A stretch of 64,000 bases of DNA from Notamacropus eugenii (taxonomy: Eukaryota; Chordata; Mammalia; Diprotodontia; Macropodidae), in NCBI RefSeq assembly GCF_028372415.1, contig NC_092872.1:518506224-518570223 (forward strand). Direction: 5' to 3'. Position numbers and translations under genes: made by a program. The notes under the pieces were generated by a model. The model was not told where the DNA came from and made no database searches. It was given only the letters and a program-made list of their open reading frames with translations. Shown in pieces: positions 53,400 to 63,435 of the stretch. Numbering within the stretch: position 1 is the first letter of the stretch; the number at the start of each line of letters is the position of its first letter.

Positions 53400-53995
53400 C
53401 CCCGGGGCATGGGTTGCAGATAGCACAGGTTTTATCTTTTTATTTTTTATTCCTGGGCTTTCCATCTCATGTAGCCTGGCAATCCTTCCTCAGCAATTAA
53501 TTCAATGTTTTATTCATCCCTGAATTCTTTAAGGCTGCAAATCAAACCTCACTCGGTGCATTGCTAAGCACATTAGGAAACTCCTGTATTGCAAACAACT
53601 CCATCTTCTGCATACCAAGCAGACTTGCCTTCCCTTTGCAAGGAAAATGAATTTCTCCCAGTATTTATCGCACTAATTGCACTCAGAGTAGAGCAGACCA
53701 AATATCTTCTCCTTCAGATTTACATTATGCAAAAAACCCAATCTCTGAAAGTTACTAAACCAAAGTGAGCTATTCGCAACCTCCAGAGAGCAGGAAATGC
53801 ATTGTTTGAACTGCCAATCCATAGAAATGAGATTTATCGAAAAAAAGAGCTCAGATACTATAAACTATCAGAGAATAATCACCTCTGAGCATGTGTGCTC
53901 CATAAATTTGCTACTTAGGAGAAAAATGGGACAGCTGACCGGGCACACATTGTGGGATTTATATCCTTGGTGCAATTAGAAAAATGAGGAGGAGC
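53400..53995. promoter_or_regulatory. Candidate conserved non-coding element
   Basis: Nearly 600 bp without repeats. Contains CAGCAATTAATTCAATG, CGCACTAATTGCACTC, TTACATTATGCAAAAAA (octamer- or C/EBP-like) and GGAAATGCATTGTTTG. A 60-codon frame inside (53797-53979) looks fortuitous. Regulatory role is inferred from repeat absence and motif content. Confidence 0.4.
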
Positions 53996-54129
53996 ATTGG
54001 GCTCCTCCAGGGTGCCGGCCTCCCACTAGGGAGACCTTGAGGACCAGCCCCACAACTGCAGAAGGTGAAAGCCACCTCCTGCCACACCAGCTGTCTCCCT
54101 GCCAACACAGCCAGAGCATGGAGCTCCTA

Positions 54130-54420
54130 GAATCTCAGAGTGAGCTGGAAGGGAACCTTTAAGGCCACCTTGGTCTACATCAAGCTTTCTGGATAAATCC
54201 CTTCTAGAGAATCCTTAATCTCTGCTCAAACACCTCTCTTGATGAGGAACTCATCACCTTCCCCTTCTGCCCCCTTCCCAGATTACTGTAGATGTTGGAA
54301 AGTTCTTTCTTATATTTGATTGGTCTGAAACCTGCTTACCTCGTAACCTATGTTCATTAATCCCAGTTCTCTTTGCAGTTAAGCAGAATCTTCCCCATGA
54401 TAACTCTTCCCATTCCTGGT
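54130..54420 (-). repeat. CR1/L3-like LINE 3' end, reverse
   Basis: GAATCTCAGAGTGAGCTGGA, CACCTCTCTTGATGAGGAAC and GGAAAGTTCTTTCTTATATT are in the order seen near 45.3 kb. Confidence 0.5.
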
Positions 54421-54429
54421 CAGATTCCT

Positions 54430-54830
54430 GGCTTTACTTCTTACATCCCTGTGTGACTAGGCAAGTCAGCATGCCTCTTTGGGCTTCAGTTTTCTCATTT
54501 GTAATAAGAATGAATTTATCTGGTTCATGGACTCTCAATCTTTTTGTGCCTGTGTTGTGGATCTTATTGGCAGTCTGATGAAGCCTGTGGACCCCTTCTC
54601 AGAAAAATATTTTTAAATACATAAAATAAAGCACATAAGATCAGAAAGGAAGCCAAAGATTAGTGAAAAGCAAGATGTAATTTTCTTCCCATCCAAAATT
54701 CACAAATTCCTTGAAATCTATCCCTGGATATCTTATGGGTCTGTGGATCCCTGGTTAAGATTGCCTTGGTCTGGATAATCTCTAAGGCCCCTTTCAGCTC
54801 TCCCTCAAACCAATGATCCTAAAATAATTT
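54430..54830 (+). repeat. MIR split by a hAT-type MITE
   Basis: MIR at 54430-54529 (CTTCAGTTTTCTCATTTGTA) and 54767-54830 (CTGGATAATCTCTAAGGCCC). Between them, 54530-54766 is a MITE-like unit: CTGATGAAGCCTGTGGACCC, AAATACATAAAATAAAGCAC, CTGTGGATCCCTGGTTAAGA. Its inverted ends are only approximate. Confidence 0.6.
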
Positions 54831-55529
54831 AAAGGCAGTGATCCTAATTAATTCCCAGGGATTTCCTTGGCTCAGTCCCCAACTAATCCAACTTTCTTCA
54901 TTTTCTCCATCTTCCAAGCCCAGTGATTACTGAATCTTGTGACCACAGGAAATAAAACTGATAAATGAATTTTCTCTATGGGTTTTAATGGATGACAAGA
55001 GCTTGGTGTGTTCTGTCTCCAAGGGATGTTTGAATTTTTCCAGAGGACTCATTGGAATTAAATTAAAGAAATGACCCTCATGGAATTTCAGATATTGAAG
55101 CAGCTTGGAAAAGGAAAGATTTGGGGATAGGGACTCCTTTCAGACCACCTACTTAAGGCTGGCCCTGAAGCCATTCATTTCAGCTGATCTTGGATTTTCT
55201 ATCTAGTGGATAAATTCAGCACCCCCACTCTGTTAGCCATGACAAGCTCAAAGTGATGATAAAGATAAACAGTCCTTTCATTCCTGTCCTAAAGGCAGTT
55301 AAGATGATGCACTGGCTAGTGCCCTTCCAGCCATAAATTAAGTCTGTTGCAAAGTTTTTATGGCTGTTGGTTGTGAGCTCAGACTCATAGGTCTTTGGGG
55401 ATAAATGCAGATGTGTCAACATAGCAACCTCTATCAAAATTCGTGCAACAAAAATTCAAGGGACAAACATTTACCAAGGACCTACTATGTGCAAAATCTT
55501 GTGCTCAGCTCTGAAAAAATAAATATAAT
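54831..55529. other. No recognised repeat
   Basis: About 700 bp. Apart from an L2-like trace at 55466-55520 (ACATTTACCAAGGACCTACT) nothing is recognised. CCATAAATTAAGTCTG and a purine-rich middle are unremarkable. Confidence 0.4.
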
Positions 55530-55730
55530 AATGACAACTCACTTTTATGTAGAACTTCAAGGTTCCAAAATATTTTCATCACAACGATTCTGCAAGGTAG
55601 GGGACTGCAAGTCATTCCTGTTTTATCGATAAGGAAACTGAGGCTTAGGGAAATGAAGTGATTTTGTGACAGTCATATAGCCAATAAGCCTCAAAACAGA
55701 TTCTAACCTAGGTCTCCTGAACATAAGAAC
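55530..55730 (-). repeat. MIR, reverse
   Basis: AATAATGACAACTCACTTTT, TATCGATAAGGAAACTGAGG. Confidence 0.7.
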
Positions 55731-55779
55731 TCTTTTCACTGTCTTAGAAAAACATCCTATCCCTCCTCTTCTTTTCTCT

Positions 55780-57000
55780 CCACTTACAGGATAAGACAAT
55801 CACCCTCACTCAGGTTCTCATACTCTGTTGTTTAGATAATTGTAATAATCTTCTAATTGAGAATTTGCCTCCAGCATCTCCTTTCTCCATTTTATTCTCC
55901 CAGCAGCTGCTAAATCCCTGCCCTGCCCCCTTTAATAGCATTTTCCCCCCAATTAAATGTAAAGATAATTTTCAACATTCACTTTTATAAGATTTTGAGT
56001 TCCAAATTTTTTCTTCCTCTCCCTTTCCTCCCCTCTCCCCAAGACAGCAAACAATCTTGTATAGGCTATACTTGTACGATCATATTAGACATATTCCATA
56101 TTAGTCATGTTGTGTAGGAAGAATCAGAACAAAAGGGAAAAACTACATGAAAGAAAAAACAATAAAAGAAGATCAAATAGTATACTTCGATCTGCATTCA
56201 GACTCTTCAGTAATAGTTCTTCCTCTGGATGTGGACAGCATTTTCCATCATGAGTCTTTTGGAGTTGTCTTAGATCACTGAATTGCTGAGATCTAAGTCT
56301 ATCAAAGTCAGTCATTGAACAATGTGGCTATCGTTGTGTACAATGTTCTCCTGGTTCTGCTCATTTCACTAAGCATCAATTGATATGTCTTTCCAGGTTT
56401 TTCTGAAATCTTCCTGCTCATAATTTCTTATAGAACAATAATATTCTATTACATTCATATATTACAACTTGCTCAGCCATTCCCCAATTGATGGGCGTCC
56501 GTCCCCTCAATTTCCAAATCTTGGCAACTGCTAAATTGATATTCTTGAAGTACAGGTTTGATCATGTCATTCCACTGCTCAAGAAACTTCAGTGGCTCCC
56601 TGCTGCCTCTAGGATAACATATAAAACTCTTCTGTTTGGTGTTTAAAGCCCCTCACAGTCTGGACCCACCTGTTCTCCTTTCTTGTAACATCCCTGGCTG
56701 GAATGCAGTCCTCCTTCCATCCCTCTCCCTTTTAGAATGTTTCCAAGCCTCTTTCAAGGGTCAATTCAACTGTTCACTCTTACATGAGGCTTTTCCTTAT
56801 CCCCCTAGTTGTTACTGCCCTTTCCCAATTACTTCATGTATGTATATATATATATTTTAAACCTGTCTCTGTGTTAACTCTAATAAAATGTTAGCAAGGA
56901 CCTCGAGGGCCAGGGCTCTTTTGTTTTTGTCTCTTTATCTCCAGAACCTAGCATAATGATTGGTACACAGCAGGCATTTAATAAATGTTTACTGAATGGA
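55780..57000 (+). repeat. L2 3' region split by an L1
   Basis: L2 from CAATCACCCTCACTCAGGTT, CCAGCATCTCCTTTCTCCAT and CCAGCAGCTGCTAAAT (to 55915). It resumes after the L1 at 56528 with CTGCTAAATTGATATTCTTG, AGGTTTGATCATGTCATTCC, TCACAGTCTGGACCCACCTG and the terminal GGCATTTAATAAATGTTTAC. Confidence 0.85.
55916..56527 (-). mobile_element. L1, 5' truncated, nested in L2
   Basis: Inverted L1 3' UTR (TTTTCAACATTCACTTTTAT, GAGTTCCAAATTTTTTCTTC) and ORF2 end (CATTCCCCAATTGATGGGCG at the 5' truncation). The 9-bp CTGCTAAAT at 55907-55915 and 56528-56536 is its target duplication. Confidence 0.88.
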
Positions 57001-57099
57001 TAATAATAGCTAACATTTATGTGACATTTTATAATTATTATGTCATTTGATCTTCATAACAACCCATTTGGGATTCCTTGGCAAAGATATTGGAGTGCT

Positions 57100-57730
57100 C
57101 TGAATTTGACTTCCAGCTGCCCAACTAGGTGACCTTGAGCATGTCAATGATTTTCTCTGAGCCTCCATTTCCTCATCTATAAAATGAGAATGAGAGATGT
57201 AGTGGGCAGAGGTCCATTGTTGGAGTCAACGACACCTGGATTCAAATCCCACCTGTAACACAGACTAGCTAAATGCCCAAGGCTGAGTCACTTGAGTTTA
57301 GCTAGTTACTATCTGCTTAGCTCTAAGCCATTGCAGTCAGTGTCACCTTTCCCTCCCCCAGCAATATAATCCTCAAAGAATGTAAGTTATAGATGAGTTG
57401 ATAATTTGCATTGGTGGAGAAATTTTTCAAATGGGAACTTCCATATAGTGATAAATTCACAGGTCTTACGTAAGAGTTCCATAACAAAAATAGTGATAAG
57501 AATGGGGATCTCCACTGGACTTGGGATTTTATTGATAACAGGGAATTTCTAGATGAAGAATCTCCCTCTGCTAATGCTGGTATGAGTGAACACCTTCTCT
57601 TCAACTTTTAAGATACTAAATAGGAATAATCCATTCATTACCTACTTCATGGGATTTTTGAGAAGTGAAAATGAGATAATGTATGTGATAGTGTGAAAGT
57701 GCTATATAGGTATTAGTTATTCAATATTTT
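57100..57730 (+). repeat. MIR split by a THER-type SINE
   Basis: MIR 57100-57190 (CCATTTCCTCATCTATAAAA) and 57618-57730 (GAAAATGAGATAATGTATGT, GTGCTATATAGGTATTAGTT). Between them is a plus-strand THER copy, 57198-57480 (GATTCAAATCCCACCTGTAA, TTTGCATTGGTGGAGAAATT, AGTGATAAATTCACAGGTCT). Confidence 0.65.
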
Positions 57731-57767
57731 TAAAAATCTCCCTCTGGCCAGAGGATCATAGGATTTG

Positions 57768-58065
57768 GAGCTGAAAAGGACATTAGAAATAGAACAAAGA
57801 TTATAGAACAAATAATATAGAACATAGAACATAGATTATTAAAGGTAGAATCAATCTTAGAATTCAGAACTTGGAGTGGCAGAGCTGGAAGGGACTTTAA
57901 AATACAAAACTGAGTATTTTGGGGCTAGAAGGGATCTCAAAACTCATCCAGTTTAAACCTCTTGATTTTATAAATGAAGAAACTGAGGTCTAGAGAGATT
58001 AAGTGATTCCCCAGGATAGTAAGTAGAAGAGTTTGGATATGAATCCAGGTCTTATACTATAATGA
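57768..58065 (-). repeat. MIR-type SINE with multiplied front block, reverse
   Basis: TTTGGAGCTGAAAAGGACAT, GGCAGAGCTGGAAGGGACTT and GGGGCTAGAAGGGATCTCAA are successive versions of one block, before GAAGAAACTGAGGTCTAGAG. Confidence 0.7.
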
Positions 58066-58758
58066 ACCTGTCTTTTGAGAAAGCAAAATGGATTTCATCT
58101 AATTAGCTCCTCAAAAGAGATGATCCCAGGGTGTTTTTTTAGAGGGATTGTCTCCACAGACTGGAAGATATATCAGTTCAAAATCACAGACACACCCTCT
58201 TCTTTGTAAAATAAAGGGATGCAATGTTCGCTAACTGCAGTAAACACCTTGCTGCCTGTGGGCTTTGGGCCGCAAGAAATGCTTCCCAAGGATAAGAAGA
58301 TATACAGAAGTTGCCAGTGAGTTGATCTCCTACAGCCTTTTTGACCAAACCGGGGAAATATCAGACATATTTGTTTGTTTGCTTCTGTTGGACCTTGCTT
58401 ATAAAACTCCCCATCACCCTGGCCACTACCCTTTGGCTCCTAGATCACAGGCTCAGGGTGTCAGGCAGGGTTGGCCTTGACAAGGGGGCGGCACAGAAAG
58501 ACAGGCCAACAGGGACTGCCCTTCAGCTCTGCATCCCAATCAGCGGCCTCCCCTTATTTATGGACTGCTCTTGCCTGTTTGTTCCTTTGGCTCAATCGAT
58601 CCTCGAATGTCACCCAAGGAACATGTAAATTCGTGCTCTGCCTTCCAGGGAGCTTCCTGTGTCCTTTCTCAAGGATTATTTATTCCGAAAGTCAAGGAAC
58701 AAAGCAACCAGGCCCAGGGAGACAGAACTAGCAGAGACCCAGAGAATGTCAGAGCTTA
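58066..58758. promoter_or_regulatory. Candidate conserved non-coding element
   Basis: About 690 repeat-free bases. Motifs include CATCTAATTAGCTCC (homeodomain-type), CTGCAGTAAACACCTTG (forkhead core), ATATTTGTTTGTTTGC (forkhead-like) and CAATCGATCCTCGAATG. Overlapping frames of 60-95 codons in several phases (58265-58759) have no domains, so non-coding is the better reading, though an unrecognised exon is not excluded. Confidence 0.4.
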
Positions 58759-58761
58759 GAA

Positions 58762-58916
58762 CAGAGGTTTGCAAACTATGGCCCTCTGCCTGTTTTTGTA
58801 CCCTCAGGAGCTAAGAATGGTTTTTACATTTTTAAATACAATAAAACTTTATTTAAAAATCTAAAAACTATCCTAAGCTCGAGGGTTGTACAAAACACTA
58901 TAGTTTGCCAAGCCCA
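58762..58916. mobile_element. hAT/Charlie-type MITE
   Basis: Ends CAGAGGTTTGCAAACTATG and TATAGTTTGCCAAGCCCA are inverted. The interior has CTGCCTGTTTTTGTACCCTC and GAGCTAAGAATGGTTTTTAC. Flanked by GCTTAGAA and GCTTAGAT (7 of 8). Confidence 0.75.
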
Positions 58917-58917
58917 G

Positions 58918-59160
58918 CTTAGATACAGAATGCAGAATGCCAGAGTTGGAAGCGGCCTCAGAACATGAAATAGAATATTAGCAAGAGAAGGGAACCGAGA
59001 AACTAAAGCATAGAATGTCAGAGTTGGGAGGGACCTTGGAACATGAAACACCATGTCATGGAGAGAAAACAACTGTAGAGACCCTTTAGTTTCTCCTCTT
59101 CCCTTCATTTCACAGACAAGGAAATTGAGGTTGAAGAATTTAAGTGAGATGCTATGAATT
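58918..59160 (-). repeat. MIR-type SINE with multiplied front block, reverse
   Basis: AATGCCAGAGTTGGAAGCGG and AATGTCAGAGTTGGGAGGGA repeat the block before CACAGACAAGGAAATTGAGG. Confidence 0.7.
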
Positions 59161-59174
59161 CTGACAGAAAAAAA

Positions 59175-59335
59175 GCAAGGGGCCAGGAGTAGCCATTACA
59201 GTAGAGTTCTAGTTGTGGGTGACTTACTCTGTGACCTTGGACAAGTTGTTAAATTTTTTTCTTTCTCTTTGTTTTCCCATCTGTAGAATGATGGGATTGA
59301 ACTAGATCTTCCTTCCTTCCTTCCTTCGTTTTTTT
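59175..59335 (+). repeat. MIR
   Basis: TACTCTGTGACCTTGGACAA, then GGGATTGAACTAGATCTTCC and a TTCC tetranucleotide run (59308-59327). Confidence 0.65.
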
Positions 59336-59445
59336 CCAGTGACTTGCCCAGGGTCGCACAGTTAGTGTCTAAGGTAAGAATTGGACTCAGGTCCTCTTGG
59401 CTCCAGGGTTGGTGCTGTATCCACTGCAACACCTAGCTGGTCTTA
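59336..59445 (-). mobile_element. tRNA-headed SINE 5' half, reverse
   Basis: CAGTGACTTGCCCAGGGTCG, ATCCACTGCAACACCTAGCT. Confidence 0.8.
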
Positions 59446-59453
59446 GAACGTTA

Positions 59454-59665
59454 GTTTTCAAAGGGTAGTCTGGGGACTTCTAGGGTATCCTAAGACCCTT
59501 TGGGGTCCTCAAGGTCAGAACTACTTTAATAACACTAATGTTGATGTCTAATATTGTAAATATAACTCACATAAACAAAAGCTCTCTGGAGTGTCCCCAT
59601 GAATTTTTAAGAGTATAAAGGGATCCTGAGACCAAAAAAACTGAGAACCAAAGGCTTGGATAATC
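59454..59665. mobile_element. Probable hAT-type MITE
   Basis: AGTCTGGGGACTTCTAGGGT, CTTTGGGGTCCTCAAGGTCA and a closing GACCAAAAAAACTGAGAACC. The ends are roughly inverted. Confidence 0.5.
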
Positions 59666-59875
59666 TCTAGGGGCCTCTGTAGCTCTAATGATTTATGTAT
59701 GGCTTTTCCTGAAATCATAGGCCGTGTAGCTGTGGATTCAAAACAAGGTCCCATGTTCTTCTCCCTGGAACATTCATTTTGCTTGTTGCCTTCTCACCCT
59801 GGAATATCTTTCCTTTAGGCAGGACCTTTCTCCTATTGGTGAGTTCCTTCTGGGGCCTCCATTTTGAGGAAGGGC

Positions 59876-60054
59876 CAAGGTTGAGGAACCTGCAGCCTTG
59901 ATGCCACATGTGGCCCTCTAGGTCCTCAAGTGTGGTCCTTTGACTGAATCCAAACTTCACAGAACAAATCCCCTTAATAAAAAGATTTGTCCTATAAAAC
60001 TTGAATTCAGTCAAAAGGCTGCACTTGAGGACCCTCAAGGCTTTCCCATCCCTG
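59876..60054. mobile_element. Palindromic hAT-type MITE, third copy, right arm shortened
   Basis: GAGGAACCTGCAGCCTTGAT, GGCCCTCTAGGTCCTCAAGT, CTTTGACTGAATCCAAACTT, then the mirror TTGAATTCAGTCAAAAGGCT and CACTTGAGGACCC. About 20 bp of the right arm is missing before TTTCCCATCCCTG. No target duplication visible. Confidence 0.82.
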
Positions 60055-60139
60055 GAGGTGGACCAACCTCCACTCCCCTCTGGACTTTGTTCCTGACTTT
60101 CTGGACTTTGAAACCATGGTGACTCCTTTTGTATATCAT

Positions 60140-60250
60140 CTTTTCCCACCAGAATATAAACTCCTTGAGGACAGGTATAGTCTCTTTTTGCTTGTACTTG
60201 TATCCTCAGAGCTTAGCACAGTAGTGGAACACAGTAAGTGCTTAGCAAGA
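60140..60250 (+). repeat. L2 3' end
   Basis: TATAAACTCCTTGAGGACAG, then CAGTAAGTGCTTAGCAAGAG. Confidence 0.75.
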
Positions 60251-60254
60251 GCTT

Positions 60255-60929
60255 CTGGCCTTGCTGTGTCCTAAAATCACCTGATCTGCTCTGGATTTCA
60301 GTTGACTATGTTGTGGGCTATATGACTGTCATCAGAATGGGGGATATTGCTTCCTCAGCACTGTTCCTCCACTGCCATGTGTTCCCATTTTCTGCTTTCT
60401 CTGCCAGATGTTGCCAGGGGCTGTCCCGATGCCGCTTGCCTTCAGTTGGCCAGCATGTGTGGCAGCTTTGCTGATGGCTGCATTTCTGAAAACTCTCCAA
60501 ACCTATCTACTCTGAAATTCAAACCTACCCATGGCTTCTGCTGATTCTAGAAAAGCTATTTCCCCAAGTACCACATGAAGATGTGGCCTTGAATGAGATA
60601 CTCAGTTTCTTCTGTCTCAAATACCAGCACAGGCCACCTCAGAAACTATCACAGGCCTACCTTTGGGATATAGTTCTGGGTTTTGGAACTGAGCAGCCAC
60701 CCAAGAAGAAACATACACTTAAGGAGAAATGGAGCATGAGCTAGGAGAGGTCGGTAAGAGAAAAACTGAAGTTAAGGGTGGGGGAGCCTTGGAGGACCCA
60801 GGGGGGTTTGGAGGGGGTGTCATGACTGCCACAGGGCATACAGGTGAAAAAAGAAAGTAAGTAAGCAAAGTAAGAAAAATTAGGTTAGCCTCCCTATCCT
60901 TTGCTGGCCTTCGATTCAATTCAATTTAA
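60255..60929. other. Repeat-free, unassigned
   Basis: Overlapping short frames at 60238-60544 show no domain. Ordinary composition. Confidence 0.4.
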
Positions 60930-61215
60930 TAAGCATTTATGCTTTTGGCCTTGTGGTTTCTTTATAAGCACAGCTCGTCTTTGGCAAGGACAGCCTTGCC
61001 TTTCACGGTACACCTGCAGCAGCTAAGTGGTGGGCCTGACAGAACTCCCGGGGGAAACAACAGCTGGCTTCGGCACCTGGAAAGATTCCATTTGACTCTT
61101 GTTTTTTGTGTGAAGACACAGAACCGCCATCTGCCAGCACCATCACCCTTTCCCACCCAACCTGACTGATCATGGCTGGATGCCAGCTCAGGACCCTTGG
61201 GCCTGGGGCTTTCCC
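60930..61215. promoter_or_regulatory. Candidate conserved non-coding element
   Basis: Repeat-free. CTTTATAAGCACAGC, GGCAAGGACAGCCTTGCC (inverted GGCAAGG...CCTTGCC), TGCAGCAGCTAAG and CAACAGCTGGC (E-box). Conservation not testable here. Confidence 0.3.
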
Positions 61216-61219
61216 TGAC

Positions 61220-62040
61220 TCTGGGTCTAGAATTCTGGAAGGTCAGAGCAAGAAGGAACCCCAGCACATAGGACATAGAACGTTAACTCTGGGAAGGATA
61301 TCAGGACACAGATTGACAGAAGAAGAAGGACTCTTGGCATATAGAACATGGGAACTAGATGGGATCTTAGGATATAGGCTCATCAGATATAAACTGCAAA
61401 ATCCCTTAGATAACAATAAAATCCAACTTTATTTAAAAAAAATTGAGTCAACTGAGGCCCAGAGCGTAGAAGTCATTCACCTAATTTCACACAGCAGCAA
61501 AGTCAATATTTAAACCTAATTCCTTTGATTCCTCATTTTACAGACAAGGAAACTGAGTCTGAGAGAAACGAAGTGACTTGTCCAGAGTCCTAGGCCATTT
61601 GACCTAGCAACCGTATATGGCAGAATTCCTGGCTCCTAATTGCTGTGCTTTCTATCCATTGTGCTAGCTAAACTACTCATTTTATAGGTGAGGAAACTGA
61701 GACCCAGAAAAGTTATCACTTACCTAAAGTAGTAAAAAACAGAGCTGGGATTTGAATCCAGGTCCTACGATGTTTAAAGCCTCATCCAGAGCACTTTCCA
61801 CTACCCCATATCCATTATTTAATTTGATCCTGACCCCATTCCTGTGAGTTAGGTAGGGCATAAATTATTATCCCCATTTTATAGAGGATGAAACTGAGCT
61901 CTGAGCCTTTATAAATAACTTGCTCAAGGTCCCAGGGATATAGACCCAAGAGGTTAAGAAGTGGCAGAGCCAGAATTTGGTTCTAGTTTTTAATGCCATC
62001 CAAGGGCCTTTATCTACTTTACAGTTTTGCCCAAGGCCAG
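61220..62040 (-). repeat. Cluster of reverse MIR-type SINEs
   Basis: A multiplied front block at 61220-61440 (GGTCAGAGCAAGAAGGAACC, GTTAACTCTGGGAAGGATAT, GGGAACTAGATGGGATCTTA). Then MIR copies near 61440-61530, 61530-61680 (TTTACAGACAAGGAAACTGA), 61680-61800 (TTATAGGTGAGGAAACTGAG) and 61815-62040 (CCCATTTTATAGAGGATGAA). Confidence 0.7.
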
Positions 62041-62094
62041 CCCAGTCACTCTCCACAACACATCCTTCCCTCCTCCCCTCTCCCCCTTTCTCTG

Positions 62095-62600
62095 TACTAT
62101 AATTCCTCGAGAGCCTTTATGGGGAAATGTGAAATTGGAAATTGAAGCTTGGAGGTCATAAACAAAGAGACAAGTAAAGTGGAGCTTCGGGAGTTTTTAA
62201 GCGGGGGAAGAGATGGGGAGTGGGGGAGGGGATAACGATGCATTATGAAAAGGGTAGGGCAGCTCTTGGGAGTCATAAATCTTTCACTAACCAAACTGCC
62301 CATTCTGATGGAGAAGATGAAGTTTTTAGGGAGCTGAGCACATGGTTGGCCTGATGCCCAATACAGGGCTGGGAGTGATGGAGGAGGTGTGGTAGTCTTG
62401 GAAACACTGAAGCCTGGGATCATCTGCAAAGAGAGGGCTTCAATGGGGGGCCAGGGCTTGAAAATTTTCAAAAAGAAACATGTAGGGAAGAAAGAGAAGA
62501 GACGCTTATTTACTGAACTGGGGAATATTCCACCCACCCACCCATCTGGAAGACATATTTTATGACCAAGTCTGAAATGGACACAGGCTGTGACAACTGT
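62095..62600. promoter_or_regulatory. Candidate conserved non-coding element
   Basis: Repeat-free. GGAGGTCATAAACAAAGAGA (forkhead/SOX-like) and GGGAGTCATAAATCTTTCAC share the GTCATAAA core 116 bp apart. A 146-codon reverse frame (62537-62097) has no domain and is judged fortuitous. Confidence 0.35.
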
Positions 62601-62641
62601 TCCAAAACATCCAGGGACATTACCCTAACGGTAAGAATTAT

Positions 62642-62775
62642 GCAGCAGCTTGGTGCCTCAGTGGTTAGAGTGCTGGATTCGAAGCCAGCAAGACCCAAGA
62701 ATCAGATGAGTTAACATAGATAAAGCCTTTGTAAACCTTAAAGTTCTATATAAGTGCTAGCTATTGTTATTAAAA
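62642..62775 (+). repeat. SINE head fused to a MIR 3' end
   Basis: CAGCAGCTTGGTGCCTCAGT, GCTGGATTCGAAGCCAGCAA, then ATAAAGCCTTTGTAAACCTT and CTAGCTATTGTTATTA; the core between is deleted. Confidence 0.65.
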
Positions 62776-62779
62776 TTCC

Positions 62780-63185
62780 TGTTTATAAAGCATTTTGTAG
62801 TTTGTGGAAAGCTTTTACAATGGCCCAAGGAGGACAGTGGTGGAAAAAAATTATCTCCATTTGACAAATGAAAAAACTGAGGCTCCAACCCAGGCCACCC
62901 AGCTGTGTGGAGGCCATGTCTTCTGACTCTTTCTCCTAGACTCTACTGCCAATTTCTATTCAACATTTAATAAGCACACGCTATATGTAAAGTCTTGTCC
63001 TAGGCACTGGGGACACAATGATGAAATAATAACAGCTTGCAATTCTTTAGTGCTTTATTGGTTCCAGAATGCTTTATATACATGGTGCTGTTACATCCTC
63101 ACAACAGCCTTTAGAGGTAGGTAGCATACGTATTTGACAGATGAAGAAACTGAGGATTAAAGGGGGAGTGAAGTGGCCAAAGTTA
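62780..63185 (-). repeat. Two reverse MIRs around an L2 3' end
   Basis: MIR 62780-62955 (TTATAAAGCATTTTGTAGTT, AAAAACTGAGGCTCCAACCC). L2 62958-63020 (AACATTTAATAAGCACACGC). MIR 63025-63185 (AGCTTGCAATTCTTTAGTGC, ATTTGACAGATGAAGAAACT). Confidence 0.65.
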
Positions 63186-63234
63186 TATATACTTAAGGAC
63201 TATACTTGTCCTCTAGATATTAATATCCCTAAGA

Positions 63235-63435
63235 AAATCCTCAGACACTTACTAGCTGTGTGACTTTGGGCAAGCTATTTTACCTCTATCTGCCTCAGTT
63301 TCCTCATCTGAAAATGGATAATAATAATGGCACTTACCTCCTGGGGTTGTCATGAAAATAAAATGAGACAGTGTTTGTAAAACTTTTTGCAAACGTTTAA
63401 GTGTTATATAAATAAATGCTATTATTATTAGCTGT
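63235..63435 (+). repeat. MIR
   Basis: CTTACTAGCTGTGTGACTTT, CTCAGTTTCCTCATCTGAAA, GGGGTTGTCATGAAAATAAA and a CTATTATTATTA end. Confidence 0.85.

Noticed and set aside
59715..60149. 144-codon reverse open frame
   Set aside because: It crosses a palindromic MITE and shows no domain.
62097..62537. 146-codon reverse open frame
   Set aside because: No recognised domain, no splice context, pyrimidine-biased translation; retained only as part of a candidate non-coding element.
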